A stretch of DNA of 64,000 nucleotides from Siderastrea siderea (GCA_964030785.1 OZ034978.1:14436453-14500452), one strand, 5' to 3'. Shown: positions 1 to 11,550, counted from the first letter of the stretch. Program-made: numbers and translations. Notes: generated by a model not told the origin, from the letters alone.

Positions 1-69
1 GGCCTGTGAATAAACAACGTTTGGGACGTTCTGTTATTTCTCGTTATGTACGACTCGAGGCCAGCCACA
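1..69 (+). mobile_element. 3' end of a BEL/Pao LTR (element lies left of window)
   Basis: These bases match the last part of the LTRs at 37581-37890 and 44930-45169, including the end GCCAGCCACA. The next bases, CAGGG and onward, match the sequence just after the 3' LTR at 45169. This is therefore the 3' LTR of another BEL copy in the same chromosomal context, which implies a further duplicated unit to the left. Confidence 0.85.
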
Positions 70-530
70 CAGGGCTCAGAATTTTTTGTTTGCTTCCAAG
101 CCCGGTTCCACACAACGACGCTCACGAGCAAACGGAAGTTTTCTTTCACTCAAATATCGTGAGAGCAATGAAAATAGTCACGCGAATTACGCAATGAGTT
201 AAGTACATGCCTTTTGGACTTAATATAAATTCAGTGGTATTATAGTCATAGGAGAAAACAGTCAGAAAACAGTCAAGAGGATACTTCCAAGAAAGGCGAC
301 GAACCTGACACGTAGACACAGATCACTGGATAAAGTTTTGACAGGGAACGTACGGGGTGAACATACATAAGGTGAGGTGAACATACATAGACCCCTAACT
401 GGGCCTCTGTAATTTCTTGGAAGAACTCGTTCAGTTGAGAGAAATAATCGCCTATCGTCATTATTGAACTACAGCTGTACAACCCCTCCTCGAACCTATT
501 TCTACACTTACGGAAAAATTTAGGGTATGA
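70..530. repeat. Duplicated BEL 3' flank (left copy)
   Basis: This stretch aligns with 45170-45663, apart from an insertion of roughly 60 bp in the right copy. Similarity stops abruptly near 527. On the minus strand both copies keep a short open stretch starting near 463 (left) and 45600 (right), whose peptide opens MT(I/M)GDYFSQLNE. It may be part of an upstream exon of the receptor-like gene, but that is only inference. Confidence 0.8.
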
Positions 531-2630
531 CGACTTCTCAAAGAAACATGAATACGTAAACAAAATGAACTTACCAACTTCAGCTACCTAAACAAAGATT
601 TCTCTACCCGAACCGTGACTTCGGCTTTGATAATCTAACACAATGATCAGAATGATGTAATGAAAGCGTCGAATTATGTTTGGTATTGCGTGTTTGTAAA
701 TCTTCCTTCTTCCCAATGCATTCTGTGCTACGGCAAACGAGAGTCTGCAGAATCTTTTCGTGGGCTATTAAACAATTAAAAAATTAAATAATTCGACCGA
801 TTGCATGGACGAGTACCCTTATTAAAACAGATTAAATTTACGCTAAACAGTGTCGCTAAACATTAACTCATTAGGAGTACCCGACGAGAACACTTAAGCG
901 TAATTGTTAAATTGCCTTACTCTGTTTTCTCGGATCCCTTTAGGGATTTATATATGTGCAAGCCAACACAGTTTGATCTGTTCGGATTCTTCAGTAGCTG
1001 AATATTCAAGCCGCAGAAAGTTTAAGGAACATTATTGCAAGTACTTATCCTTCGAATTTTCGAGCTGGTTCGCGGCGAAACTCCTAGCTGGCCTTTTTTA
1101 GTTCTGTCCCTCTAAATGCAAAAGGAATCAATTTTCTGAAAGGATAAGGTAACTTTTCGCCACAGAAAACTCTAGTTTTCATCACCGTTTAATAAATCGG
1201 AATATCTGAGGCGTTCAAGGTCTTCCGAACAAATTTTCACCAAACGAACCTTTGATGCCCCTGACTCATTAATTGACTGTGAACGCTAATTTTTGTTCCC
1301 CGTCACATATTAAAATTTTTCGATCGGCAGAGGAATTACGAAGAAAGAATCGGATGACAGTTTCGTTTCGTCAGACTACTACTAAAACAAACATGCATAC
1401 GCAAACAAAATGAACTGACTGACCTACTTCAGCTACCTGAACAAAGATTTCTGTACACACTAGCTGGAACCTGGAGTGCAAGACAGGATCAACAGGATCA
1501 ATTCGATCTTTGCTTGATTGATGCCAATGACACAAGTCTGAGTAAATCGTACTGCAGTTGTACTGCAGCAATAGTTTTCCACAGTGCTCTGCAGTCTTCG
1601 TGTTGCCCCGGAAGTGATATGTAAATAAGGAGTACAGTCACCCTCGATTTGAAGGAGAACACCGAGGAGTAAACTGGAAACTAGTACAACCAATCAAAAC
1701 TGCAAAAATGTCTTGAAATTTGTTTCGTTTGCCAACCAGCCTGAGGTGATCGGATCCTGTTCATCTTCCAAATTTACTGTAAGATTTACACATATAAATG
1801 GTTATGAAGTCAACGTTCCGAACAAACTGTTTGGCAGTCTCAATACAGGGGGAAATACTCACCCCCCAAAAATTTGGTGCTTGCCCATGCACCTTTCTTA
1901 CCCTGTTTCAATGCTGGGCCAAATGCCAGGAAATAAATGAAAATACGACCCGTGAGATACTGCAGAATATGCAATGGCTTTCCAGCTTTCTGATTGGCTG
2001 TATTGGCATGGTATGGGTTAAAAGGGAGTACCTTGGGGATCATTCATGCCTAGTATTATTGTCGAAAATTTTCAGCATTCAGCTTAACACAATTCTTGCA
2101 TTTAATTCATCACAAAAGGGTAACAAGATTTCATGAACTGAACACTGGTGAAATTGAGGGCAAGGATTTAAACAATCAAGACAAAAGAAGCTTTATCCGT
2201 TCAAACTAATTCTTTATTTGTTGTTATTGTTGTTGATTGGTCTTACAAGACTCAAGAACAGACTATCCTTGAGTAAGAGTTTCAGAAAAATAATATTTTC
2301 ATTTTACCTCTCTTGATGCAGCGGTGAACACTGACTACTCTCTTTCTTTTTTTTTTTTTAAATTTACATTTACACGTAGGTTTTCAATTTTATTTTTCAT
2401 TTCTACGTTTTCAATGTTGATTATTAGCTTGTTATTTATTTTCTTTTATAGGTCCTTTTTTGGAACAGTTTTTAAACACACCATATAAAACCAGGATATC
2501 AGGATGTCAAAACATCACTTAGTTTCATCATAAACAATCCTCACAACTACAGTCACCCGGATGATCATACTTCGCTGACTGATAATATGACTCCTGGGTC
2601 CCAAACCATTTACAATATTTTTATCCCTTA
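531..2630. other. Intergenic sequence, no gene seen
   Basis: No convincing coding exon is visible. Two related segments of about 50 bp occur at 553-605 and 1393-1455. A patch at 1608-1690 resembles 46928-46995, so the old duplication with the region right of the BEL element probably reached this far. 2545-2625 is an interspersed repeat that recurs near 10745-10840 (ACCCGGATGATCATACTTC and TGACTCCTGGGT are shared). Confidence 0.5.
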
Positions 2631-2636
2631 TTTATT
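2631..2636 (-). promoter_or_regulatory. Polyadenylation signal of the DsbA-like gene
   Basis: AATAAA on the minus strand, about 100 bases past the stop codon of the DsbA-like gene. Position and hexamer fit, but the cleavage site is not shown. Confidence 0.5.
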
Positions 2637-2737
2637 TCTTTCTTAACAGCAACCCACTGAGTAACAATTCAACCAGAGTGCCACAGTAACTCTTGAAATT
2701 CCTTGACAGCTTACATTATCACTCTGAGGGAAGAAAG

Positions 2738-3188
2738 CTACTGACTAACATGGCTGAAAGCTGCTAGAAATTGCTCTGTTCCTTGGGCCCCTGACAAAGA
2801 CACTGACTTTCTGTGCTCACCACCACTAGATATAACAAAATATGGCACACCAGATATTCTCATTTGAGACTTGGCACGTGAATCTTCTGCCAAAACCAAA
2901 TCCACATCACACTGTGACTTGAGGTACTCCTCACTTCCTTCCAGGCCTAATTCCTTGGCAGCTTGTGTTAGTGTGTCCACATCACTGACATTCAAACCAT
3001 CTTCATAAATCATACGAAACAAAACATCCTTTGCCCTTCCTTGTCCTTCAGCTCCTTTTTGCGTTCCTGCCAGATGAACAAGGCGGTGGCCATGTAAAGA
3101 GTTTGGCCAGATTTTCCAGTTCTTGAATCCTAATCCATCTCTTTGGCCCGATTTTCTGAGTGAATGTGTCCATCCATCACCTCCCCAC
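2738..3188 (-). CDS. DsbA/FrnE-like thioredoxin-fold protein, exon 2 (C-terminal)
   Basis: The exon starts after a TTTTTGTAG acceptor (3191-3189) and runs to the stop at 2738. Its first base completes the AG left by exon 1, so the two join in frame as 633 nt (210 residues), the usual length of this family. It encodes the helical insertion and the C-terminal thioredoxin part. The cis-proline region is visible as RISGVPYFVI, followed by the Ser-Gly-Ala-Gln loop and a C-terminal helix. The family (PF01323) includes bacterial FrnE and 2-hydroxychromene-2-carboxylate isomerase relatives. The substrate of the animal members is not known to me. Confidence 0.82.
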
Positions 3189-3640
3189 CTACAAAAAGAC
3201 AAGTCAGTCAGTCAGTCAGTTAGTCACAGTCCCACAAAGAATCATCAGTCTTTACGAGTTCGTCAGTAAGTCAATCACTTGTTCAGGTTTTTCAGTTCAT
3301 ATATGTACAAGTACTGAAGAAGCAAATAGATTTTGTAGAAAAATAATCTCTTGGTAGGTTGAAAACATCTTTTATAATCTAGAGGATGTCTACATTAAAT
3401 AAAACAGAAAGTTTGACACAATCAACTCAGTCAAATCTTAGTCAAATTGGCACTGCACTGGTTATGAACTCGAATTCTTGATTATTATTGTTTTTAAACT
3501 GATGTAGGGCTAAATGCCATCAAGTGGCAAAACTTCAATGCCACTACTTAATAAAGGTTCTGTGAGAGAATTAAAAGTTGACAGAGTAGATTGATAATAA
3601 TTTTTATTAAATAGAATAGGTCTTTCAGGGAATGTTATAC

Positions 3641-3822
3641 CTTCTTATGTTGTAAGCCATATATTCTTCTCCCTTCGGAGCAGTGTTCTTGTCAATGATG
3701 TATGGATGCCAGTTAACAGTGACATTGGCTGCAGTGAACTGTTGAATGGCTTTATCAAGGCGTCTCTTACCAACATAACACCAAGGACAAGACAAGTCTG
3801 AGTATACGTCAATGTTGATCAT
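3641..3822 (-). CDS. DsbA/FrnE-like thioredoxin-fold protein, exon 1 (N-terminal, CPWC active site)
   Basis: The ATG at 3822 opens a beta strand (INIDVYSDLSC) and the CPWC redox motif at residues 12-15, the catalytic pair expected of a DsbA-family oxidoreductase. The exon ends AGAAG before a GTATAA donor at 3640. The intron to exon 2 is 452 bp. A TTGTGCAG acceptor lies directly before the ATG, so an upstream noncoding exon or a few extra N-terminal residues are possible. No signal peptide is seen, so a cytosolic or organellar place is likelier than secretion. Neighbours give no functional hint. Confidence 0.8.
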
Positions 3823-4587
3823 CTGCACAAGAGTAAATAATGTGTATTTATTTGTTGACAGGCAATACATATTGCAAAATTATGAAAAACGTCTAGGTGA
3901 AAACTTAACATATGTTGAATTACAAGCATGCAAAATGAAGAGATGATGTGTGCAGGGTCAGACAGCTATATTTCTACAGACAACAAGATAACTTTCAGTG
4001 AGAATCACATATGACACCTGATAGCTTTGAGATTTGTATGGATTCCATGTTTGGTTTTCAGCCAAAAACAAAAACAAAACAAAAAATGAACACACACAAA
4101 AACATTTTAACAAAACAGTTGAACTGTGTCATTTAGGCCACAAGCCAAAAATATTATAAATTCACTTATTGATCACAGTAAACATGTCTTGTAATATTAT
4201 TATATACCATGCACCCATGCACCATTCTCCCAAATGCTGATACATTCTGCAGTGCTTTTCATTTACAAACAGAGTTATAATAAGTTAGTATTCTTGCTCT
4301 TCACCTGACAAAACTTCCTGAGTGGGGTGGGGAGGGGGAGAAGGGGGTATTTTCATTTACAAGCTCTATGGTTTGGTGCTGCTATGAGGAGATTAGTCTC
4401 GGTCTCAGAGTCCAAGTGGCACGCCCCTACTCAAAAATACAGAGTACCCCCCTCCCCGCTGCTGAAGGGAATATGGGTTGATAGCCTGGTGATAATAACG
4501 ACTGGTCAGAACTAGTACAAGCCACTGCTGAAACTTTCCAGTCACTTAAACTTATCCTCAACAAGCTACATAATTTATAGAGGATAT
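3823..4587. other. Upstream region of the DsbA-like gene, no gene seen
   Basis: AT-rich sequence with A-runs (4060-4110). I see no coding exon. The promoter and a possible 5' noncoding exon of the DsbA-like gene should lie here. Confidence 0.4.
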
Positions 4588-4722
4588 CACATGGTGGCGC
4601 AAAGATATGAATTTTATTTTCGAGTGGTAAAAACAATATTTTACAAACGAGCGCAGCAAGTGAGTAAAATATTGTCTTTACCACGAGAAAATAAAATTCA
4701 TATCTTCAAGCCACCGTGTAAT
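4588..4722. repeat. Inverted repeat (MITE-like hairpin)
   Basis: The left arm begins near 4588 (CACATGGTGG) and the right arm ends near 4722 (CCACCGTGT). The arms of about 55 bp share ATATGAATTTTATTTTC and CAATATTTTAC with their reverse complements around a short loop. A further imperfect inverted pair (TATAGACAAGAGT near 4736; ACTCTTGTCTGTATA near 4889) suggests a larger element to about 4905. Confidence 0.6.
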
Positions 4723-5314
4723 TTTCTTTTTATAATATAGACAAGAGTATTTTTGCACAAACAACAGAGTAAAAGCGGGAAATGACATTATCAATGTCCT
4801 CACTAGTGAGGATATGGAAAATACACCACCCGAGTCCCGGATGTAGTTTCGTATGAACTTCATGAGTGGTCTATTTTCCACTAAAACACTCTTGTCTGTA
4901 TAAGAAATGTGGATTATTACACAGTTGTCTCCTTATTCGCGCTTTTCCCTTCTTTCATGCTTTAAGAATGACAAAATATAGCAATATTGCATAGCCTTTT
5001 TCAGTGCTTGCTGAAGTGGCTAGGCAGCTACACAAAAACAGTGGGACCCCAATGCAACAAAGCTCTAAGACTGGTAAAATGTGTTCATTGCAACAGGTGT
5101 TCGTTCTATCAGGGTACTTTTCCATACATTTTACTATTACTGGACTGAACAATATGGAAAATTATGTTATTCCGGGGTCCGGTTGTATAAGGGTTTGTTA
5201 GTCGGGGTTCCACTCTACACAGCTGACAACACCACTTCCTCTCCAATTATATTTCCAGTATATGCAGTGGAGGACATCACCTCCTCCTCCTCCTCTATGA
5301 ATGTTTCATTGTTG
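4723..5314. other. Intergenic sequence, no gene seen
   Basis: The first 180 bases probably belong to the inverted-repeat element before it. The rest contains a CTC-rich microsatellite at 5278-5296 and no recognisable exon. Confidence 0.4.
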
Positions 5315-5324
5315 GCTGAAGTGT

Positions 5325-5853
5325 AGACTGCTAGCAGTCCCTTTCTGGATACCATATTTACTTGAGTAAGCGCCGCGGTGCTCTTTAAATTTTTAGTGTT
5401 TCAGATGCGGCGCTTATTCGGGGGTGGCGCTTATTTGAGGGCGGCGCTCTTTAAAAAAATAATCATAATATTTGCAAACGATAACAAGCAAATGTTAACA
5501 AAGGAAAAACAATGAAATATACCCAATTCGAACTGAAAAGCATGATTACACGGGAGAATAAACTTTGGAGGTTGGTTTAGATTCACTTATACCGTACTTG
5601 TTTATTAGTTTGGCTCCTCCAACACTGATTCAGTCCGATGATGCTTCGATTAGGCGCCGCATTGTTGTGAATGAATGCGGCGCTTAATCGGGGGCGGCGC
5701 TTAATCAAGTAAATACGGTAGTCGAGAGGGCGTGCGAAATAGCCAAGCGAAAAAGCCGAAAACTTCTCGTGTTTTTTTCTCCTCGCTCCAGTTTTGCGCT
5801 CGGCTATTTCGCGTGCCCTCTCGACTATCCAGAAAGGGACTGCTGGCAGCCTA
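5325..5853. mobile_element. TIR element with 10-bp target duplication (outer element of a nested pair)
   Basis: The left end AG(A)CTGCTAGCAGTCCC and the right end GGGACTGCTGGCAGCCT are inverted copies, flanked by GCTGAAGTGT at 5315-5324 and 5854-5863. Once the inner insertion at 5352-5718 is ignored, the inverted repeats continue through TTTCTGGATAGTCGAGAGGG, giving TIRs longer than 50 bp. A 10-bp duplication and long TIRs fit a Mutator-like nonautonomous element. No transposase is present. Confidence 0.75.
5352..5718. mobile_element. MITE inserted at TA inside the outer element
   Basis: The ends CCATATTTACTTGAGTAAGC and GCTTAATCAAGTAAATACGG are inverted repeats, flanked by TA on both sides (5350-5351 and 5719-5720). 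The body is rich in GGCGGCGCTTAAT-like motifs. TA target and short TIRs fit a Tc1/mariner-type MITE. It splits the left TIR of the outer element and so is younger. Confidence 0.7.
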
Positions 5854-5863
5854 GCTGAAGTGT

Positions 5864-6235
5864 GGCTATGCAGGTTAGCCACTGTGTATATGTAGGTATA
5901 TATATAGCGACCTTTTTATGAAGCTATCTACTTGTAAGTATCTGCGTAACCACACACCCACTGTTTGCAGAATTAGGAAGTGTTTTGGAGTAGCTGGTTT
6001 TTCAACCGATCACAGCACAACATTGCTGACAAGGATATCACCACACTGCATACAACCAGGATTTGTCAGAGTTTTCTTAAATTTCGATTTCTCATTCACG
6101 ACTTTTTAGTAACATTATTTCAACGCAGGATACACTTCTCTGTAGGTAGGAAACTTACCATGCCAAGAGTTTTTAAAGATCCTGTGAAAATCAGAAACAT
6201 CAAAGTACAAAGTACCAAGTGCCTTCTTCCCAATA
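5864..6235. other. Intergenic sequence, no gene seen
   Basis: No exon or repeat structure that I can support between the two MITE regions. Confidence 0.4.
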
Positions 6236-7032
6236 ATGCATCAGTCAATTCCAGCAGTGCCCATCCCCCCCCCCGGGCATTAGTCGGGCATTTGCTCACG
6301 TTTTAATCCCGGGGGTGGGGCATTTGAAATTTTATCACTGCCCGGGGGTCGGGCATTTGCCTACCCCCGGGACGACCCCGGGGCATTTGACAAGGTGAGA
6401 AAAACGTTCCGGTGTAGTCAGTCTGAGGTCGTCCATGATCTTCCATTCCTTTGTTGCTGTTCGCTGATTGATTTCATCGTTTGTTGATTAAATACTGTAT
6501 GAAGTGAAATTAATTCTACGTACTATATGGATTTTTAAGCTATCCGAGGTGACCAGTTTAGTAAAAATATTTTATGTTTTTGGCCGTTTGTCAAATACAG
6601 ATCATGCATTTTCAGTTCTTCGAAATTATTTAAGCATTTCTTTTAATATAGCTTATTTAATAAAACACTTAAAAGTTGTGTATGTCAAAATCAAATAAAT
6701 GAACGTGTTATTGATATTAATAAAGTATCATTATTTTGAAAACAAATGAACAACGGAAGGAGAGACGCACAGTTATAAAATAACCGAAGCGCATTGATAA
6801 TAATGATGAGTGACACTTCTTTTGTTATGATTTATTATTAAAATCTTGAGCAGTGTTGCTTTCTAGATGATCCCGGGGGTGGGGCATTTACCTTCTATTT
6901 TGGTCCCACCCCGGGGCATTTGACGGACTTACTTCTCCCCACCCCCGGGAATTTGCCGTTTAAAAAAAAAAATGCTAATGCCCGGGGGTTGGCCCGGGGG
7001 GGGATGGGCACCACTGGAATTGACTGATGCAT
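6236..7032. mobile_element. TIR element with C-rich subterminal blocks
   Basis: The left end ATGCATCAGTCAATTCCAG and the right end CTGGAATTGACTGATGCAT are exact inverted repeats. Inside them lie mirrored TGCCCATCCCCCC and GGGGGGATGGGCA blocks and several GGGGGTGGGGCATTT-like direct and inverted motifs. The AT-rich centre has no recognisable protein. A nonautonomous DNA transposon is the simplest reading. I see no clear target duplication. Confidence 0.65.
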
Positions 7033-8397
7033 AATCCTCACTTTACAAATCGATTTTTACTTGTTTCCAGGTCTTCCCTTCTTGGGCTCAAAAAGAAAAA
7101 ACTGGGACAGAGATACCGATTATTCCCGATATTTCTCCGATTTTTTTACCGAGTGTGGCCGAATCTTTACGAATGCCTCTCGGAAAAATTGCGCGCGAGG
7201 AACGCGGGATTTCAATTTTGTCATGCTCTTGTCATGTTTATTTACTAGGAGAAAATTGACTAAATAACAAAAGAAGAAGAGCGATATTGAACGCAAATAT
7301 ATGCAACTCAGTGAACCAACCAATGAGCACTTGGAAAAGAATCTTTGTTGCTTTGTTTTAGGAAGTATGTTTAAATGGTTTTGTGGCCGATCGCTTTTGT
7401 TTTCGTTGAGCATCTGTCAAGATGTCGTCGAACAAACTCAGACGATGAGGAAAGCGCAAAATATGTTTGTTACTATAGCAAAATTGGCTGTGAAAGAAAT
7501 GAGCTTTGGGGAATAGATTTAACTCCAACCAACCAGTATATTCGTCCTGGATCAGGCAGAATGATAACTTTTTGGCTTTGCGCGAGCCTCTGATATCCTG
7601 GTAAGTAATAGAGATCTTGCATTTTGTTTCCGTAGCAATGATATAGCTGCTGAACATGCAAGCCACAAACGTCCCGCATAGTTTAACTGAATTATTGATG
7701 TGATATTGCACCGTTATCTCTAGAGTTTATACCACATTAGCTTAGTTTAATTGCGGATTATTTTACGATGTAGATGTTCAGTTGTTTTAAATGATGAAGC
7801 GCAATTTGTGTGTGTATTTTGGCTTATTTTGGCAGATTGAATTGCTCAGGAGATATCAAAGATTCATGATATAAACTGCATAGTCAAAAGCTTGTTTTTT
7901 GTATTTAAAGACAAGTAGGGATAACGTCTTGTCACTCCTTTTAACTGCTTTTGTTTTTTACATCCCATTAAATTGCAGTGTCTCGTTGTTATTAGTCCAA
8001 CGGAAATTATGAAGAATATAATATCTCTGATCTTCATTCTCGGGAATGTTGTACCGCGGGGTTGTACGTAAGCGCGCTCTTAGTTTTCAATTAAGCTCAA
8101 GTCACTTTGGCTGGCAGAAATTTTAAGTTGACTGACCTAGCTAATCTTAACTTTGACGGCAGCTTATTCTCGCGCTTTCATGATTGTCTCAATTGCACAT
8201 GTTATCAAATATTGATGTAAATGGTTAGAAACATAGTGAATAGAGGGGATTCCACGTTGGTTTCTTTGTGTTCAACTCCTTTGTTCACGAGATCATCTAC
8301 TCACCTTTTGAATCTATGGTTCTCGTTCGTAGCTTTCAGTATACCTTTTTTCCTATTAAGAAACATTTAAAGCTTCGAAATTTTTTCTTGTTTTCAG
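7033..8397. other. Region upstream of the YWTD-EGF-cadherin gene; possible 5' noncoding exon near 7400-7600
   Basis: A GTAAGT donor at 7601 follows a stretch of about 200 bases with less extreme base composition. It could be a noncoding first exon, since the exon at 8398 has an acceptor before its ATG. No protein domain is recognised. The remainder (7610-8397) shows nothing identifiable. Confidence 0.3.
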
Positions 8398-8412
8398 TTT
8401 ATTTCCAAAAGA

Positions 8413-8470
8413 ATGACCTTCTTCAGGGTTCAGCTTTGGAGGTTGCTAAATGGATTATGGACTTGTTATG
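8413..8470 (+). CDS. YWTD-EGF-sushi-cadherin protein, exon 1: signal peptide
   Basis: A TTGTTTTCAG acceptor ends at 8397, the ATG is at 8413, and the exon closes with a GTGAGT donor at 8471. The 19 codons plus one base join in phase to the exon at 9437. Together they encode a basic-then-hydrophobic N-terminus running into VLVNFVGLSKS, a plausible secretory signal. The alternative is a start at 9379 or 9409 read straight through the proposed acceptor at 9436. That also gives a hydrophobic N-terminus, so the first exon is likely but not proven. Confidence 0.55.
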
Positions 8471-9436
8471 GTGAGTAAAATGAATTTACCTTCTCGTTAA
8501 TTGTGTTTTTAGAAATTTAATACACGAAGGTATTATTTCATAGCTAATGAAGCAGTTTCTCCCTTGATGAAATTCTACCTTCTCACCAATCATCACCTGT
8601 CTAGTATACTGGTGTTGAAGTGACAAATTAGGCTTCCATCACTCTTTTCCATGCCACACCACTACAAGCAGACAATATCAGACTGCAGGTGTACATGTAT
8701 CTAGAAATTTCCATCCACCTGCTTTTCTCAATACTCACTTTAGAACATAAAATTAATCTTTGATGAGGAAATACAAGTAAGTAAAGGAACTAATATCAAA
8801 GTAGCCAACCCCCCTACTTGTGGACAGCTCTGTAATGCTTGGATCCAGCTCCACTGGTAGAGTGTAATGGGCCAAAACATGGCCATGTCACTTTGAGATA
8901 CTCTGGTTATAATTTCCCCTAACCTTAGAGATTACATCCTCAACATTTTTAATGAGAGGGATATTTTTCACCAAGATATTGAAACCAACGTGCTGATAAC
9001 GTGGAGAATGAGATCAACACTGACCCCAAATTTGGATATTCCTTATGTTCAAAGGGGATATATTTTTGTTGACCTTATAACAACCAACACCAAATTTCTA
9101 TAAAACTTTCTGCTCCCCAGAGGTGTGGATTTCCCCAAAAATAATCAGTTTAAAGTAAAGCCCCTTCATATTAAATCTCCTCTCACCTTAAAATCAAATA
9201 AATACCCATAATCTTCTAGTAAGTGACTGCATGAATAATTATGATTCTGATAAATTATATTTCATTAGTTGGGGCAGGGGGATTAGTGTAGGACATAATT
9301 TGTCTTGCAGTTTCCTGTAATTCCTCCATAATACTGACATCTCTTTGAATTAGATGTAGTGGGCTTGGTTTTTAATTTTTGTGGTTGTTGTTGGAAAACA
9401 GAAAGACAATGCTTCTAATTTTTATTTCACTTTCAG
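8471..9436. other. Intron 1 of the YWTD-cadherin gene
   Basis: AT-rich intron sequence with no internal exon or repeat that I can support. Confidence 0.45.
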
Positions 9437-10276
9437 TTTTGGTTAATTTTGTTGGCTTATCAAAGTCCATAAATCAAGAGCCATTCATTATTTTTGGCAA
9501 CACAGTGGACATCCGTAGAGTGAACCTTGACGGCACCAGCTATAGATATATCGTCCGTGGCTTGTCTAACGTTGTTGGTCTGGACTTTGACATTAAAACA
9601 CAGATGATCTACTGGTCGGACATTGCTGTCAAAAAAATTCAGCGGGTGCATATAGATAATGGTCTACAACCTGGGAGCATTGAAGATTTTATAATAGAAG
9701 ACTTGGGAATTCCTGAGGATTTGGCTGTTGACTGGACTGGTCGCAAACTGTTTTGGACAGATGCTAGTAAGAAAATCATTGAGGTTATTAATCTTGATGG
9801 AACACAGCGACGAGCACTTATAAGTACCAAACATGACAAACCAAGAGCTATTGTTCTTGATCCTGCAAACGATAAAGTGTATTGGACAGACTGGGGTAGT
9901 GAGCCAAAAATATTACGTGCAAAAATGAGTGATGGTTCACAGAAAGAAGTCCTTGTTAACTCAGGCATTGTATGGCCAAATGGTATTGCTTTAGATTACG
10001 TTGACAAGATTTTGTTCTGGGCAGATGCTAATACAGATAAGATAGAGAAATCTGACTTTGATGGTCAGAACCGCAGAGTGCTCATTGATCGTACTCGCAT
10101 TTATCATCCTTATGCATTGACACAATTTGGTGACCGGATATACTGGACTGATTGGCAGCGGCATAGCATTGAACACTGTAATAAGGACAGAGGAGATGAC
10201 AGGGTTGGTATCACTGGTGGCATGACGAGGCCAACAGCGTTACATGTTTATCATCCTGATCGACAGCCAGGAGTAG
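9437..10276 (+). CDS. Exon 2: LDLR class B (YWTD) beta-propeller
   Basis: Encodes 280 residues with repeated blade motifs MIYWSD, KLFWTD, KVYWTDWG, ILFWAD and RIYWTDW, each preceded by the hydrophobic strand typical of LDL-receptor class B repeats. Family members use this six-bladed propeller to bind or release ligands, usually outside the cell. The exon begins after TTTCAG at 9436 and ends before GTCAGTG at 10277, phase 1. The next exon is an EGF module, the same order as in LDLR and LRP proteins, where an EGF packs against the propeller. Confidence 0.88.
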
Positions 10277-10912
10277 GTCAGTGAAAATTAATTTTATAAT
10301 GACTAGCTGTGGTTCTGGAAAAGATCCACACCAACCCTCCACGTGGAAGGTCTCGGAAATTCTGAGAAGGGTGTTGATGAGTAGTGGCGGGGGGGGGGGG
10401 GGGTGGGGGGCAAATCAAAAGACTTCCCATATGGGATAGAGTACAGATATCATCTAGAACAATGCGGTAATCAAAGGTTACATGAACCCATCAGTTCCTG
10501 CTTTATTAAAGATTTCCAGAGTTTGCAGGTGGCTGCTACAAGCTTGAAAAGAGTCATGTTCTTGACTTGAGATAGCCTGTTCCAGGTTTCAAGGTAAAGT
10601 AAGAATTGTGAAATAAGTAAAGCTCATGTGAATGAAAAACGTGTGTGCTGGGGCCAGTGCTGGAGAGAGAGAGGGGGGTGGGGGGGGGGTGCTCAGAGCA
10701 TATGGAAGCTGTCTGTGATTGATGGTTGTTGAGACATCAGTCAGTGTCATCATACACTCACCCAGATGATCATACTTCTCCAACTCACATGTATGATAAT
10801 TATATTGACTCCTGGGTTTAAAACATTTACAATCCAGCTAGACTACTGTAGATTAGAAAGTTTAGAAAATGCTTTTTTAATGTGTGAAAACCTCATTTTT
10901 TACCGTTCCCAG
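10277..10912. repeat. Intron 2 with G-run and an interspersed repeat
   Basis: Contains a G-run near 10388-10410, a GA/G-rich stretch at 10660-10690, and at 10745-10840 a segment matching 2545-2625. No exon is seen. Confidence 0.5.
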
Positions 10913-11035
10913 ACTTAAATGAATGCCTGGTAGATAATGGAGGATGTAGCCACACATGCCTTGATCTGGTTGGTGGATATCAATGTCTCTGTCCCTCAGG
11001 ATTTGAACTAGGGTCTGATGTCAAGACATGTCAGG
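10913..11035 (+). CDS. Exon 3: EGF-like module 1
   Basis: A 123-nt exon, phase 1 at both ends, as is usual for shuffled EGF modules. It begins DLNEC and carries six cysteines with spacing C-x6-C-x3-C-x8-C-x1-C. The acceptor is TTCCCAG and the donor GTGAGA. It follows the propeller directly, as in LDLR-type proteins. Confidence 0.85.
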
Positions 11036-11055
11036 GTGAGATTTGAATTCCTGTG

Positions 11056-11242
11056 CTCTCTCCTCCGCAGAGGCTCCTTCACTGGGGGAAGGCGAAAAAC
11101 ACGAAAAATGAAAAATAGGGGGAGCGCGGGGGACCTCGCGCGCTTTCATTTCGATTCTCTCCAGGCTCTGCGCGCTTACTTTTCCCCTCTCCCCAATTCC
11201 CAGTCCGTACGAAAAAATAAGAGGCCTCTGCGGAGGAGAGAG
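11056..11242. mobile_element. MITE with 9-bp target duplication
   Basis: The terminal inverted repeats CTCTCTCCTCCGCAGAGGC and GCCTCTGCGGAGGAGAGAG are flanked by ATTCCTGTG at 11047-11055 and 11243-11251. A 9-bp duplication suits Mutator-like or related elements. It lies just 20 bp inside intron 3. The body (187 bp total) encodes nothing. Confidence 0.8.
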
Positions 11243-11413
11243 ATTCCTGTGAATTTCGTATCTTTGAAGGAAAATGCTTTACTGCAAAAGCTTCTCCTTC
11301 CCCCAGGGGGCTCATATTATTTTGGCACTCATCATATAGTTGAATATTTAAACTTTTCCAGACTTTTGCTACCTGTATTATTTTAGCTTGTGATATGCTG
11401 TGTACCACCATTA

Positions 11414-11550
11414 TATATGTTGGAGTTCAATTTTATCCTTGGTTCAATTTTTATTTCCCTTTGTTCTCTTTTATGTAAATATATGATAATGAATATAAAA
11501 CAAAAGAAAATAAAAATTGAACCAAGGATAAAATTGAACTACAACATATA
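11414..11550. repeat. Palindromic repeat (hairpin) in intron 3
   Basis: TATATGTTGGAGTTCAATTT at the left is mirrored at the right by AAATTGAACTACAACATATA. The arms of about 50 bp share TTATCCTTGGTTCAATTTTT and enclose an AT-rich loop of about 35 bp. Probably a foldback MITE. Confidence 0.7.
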
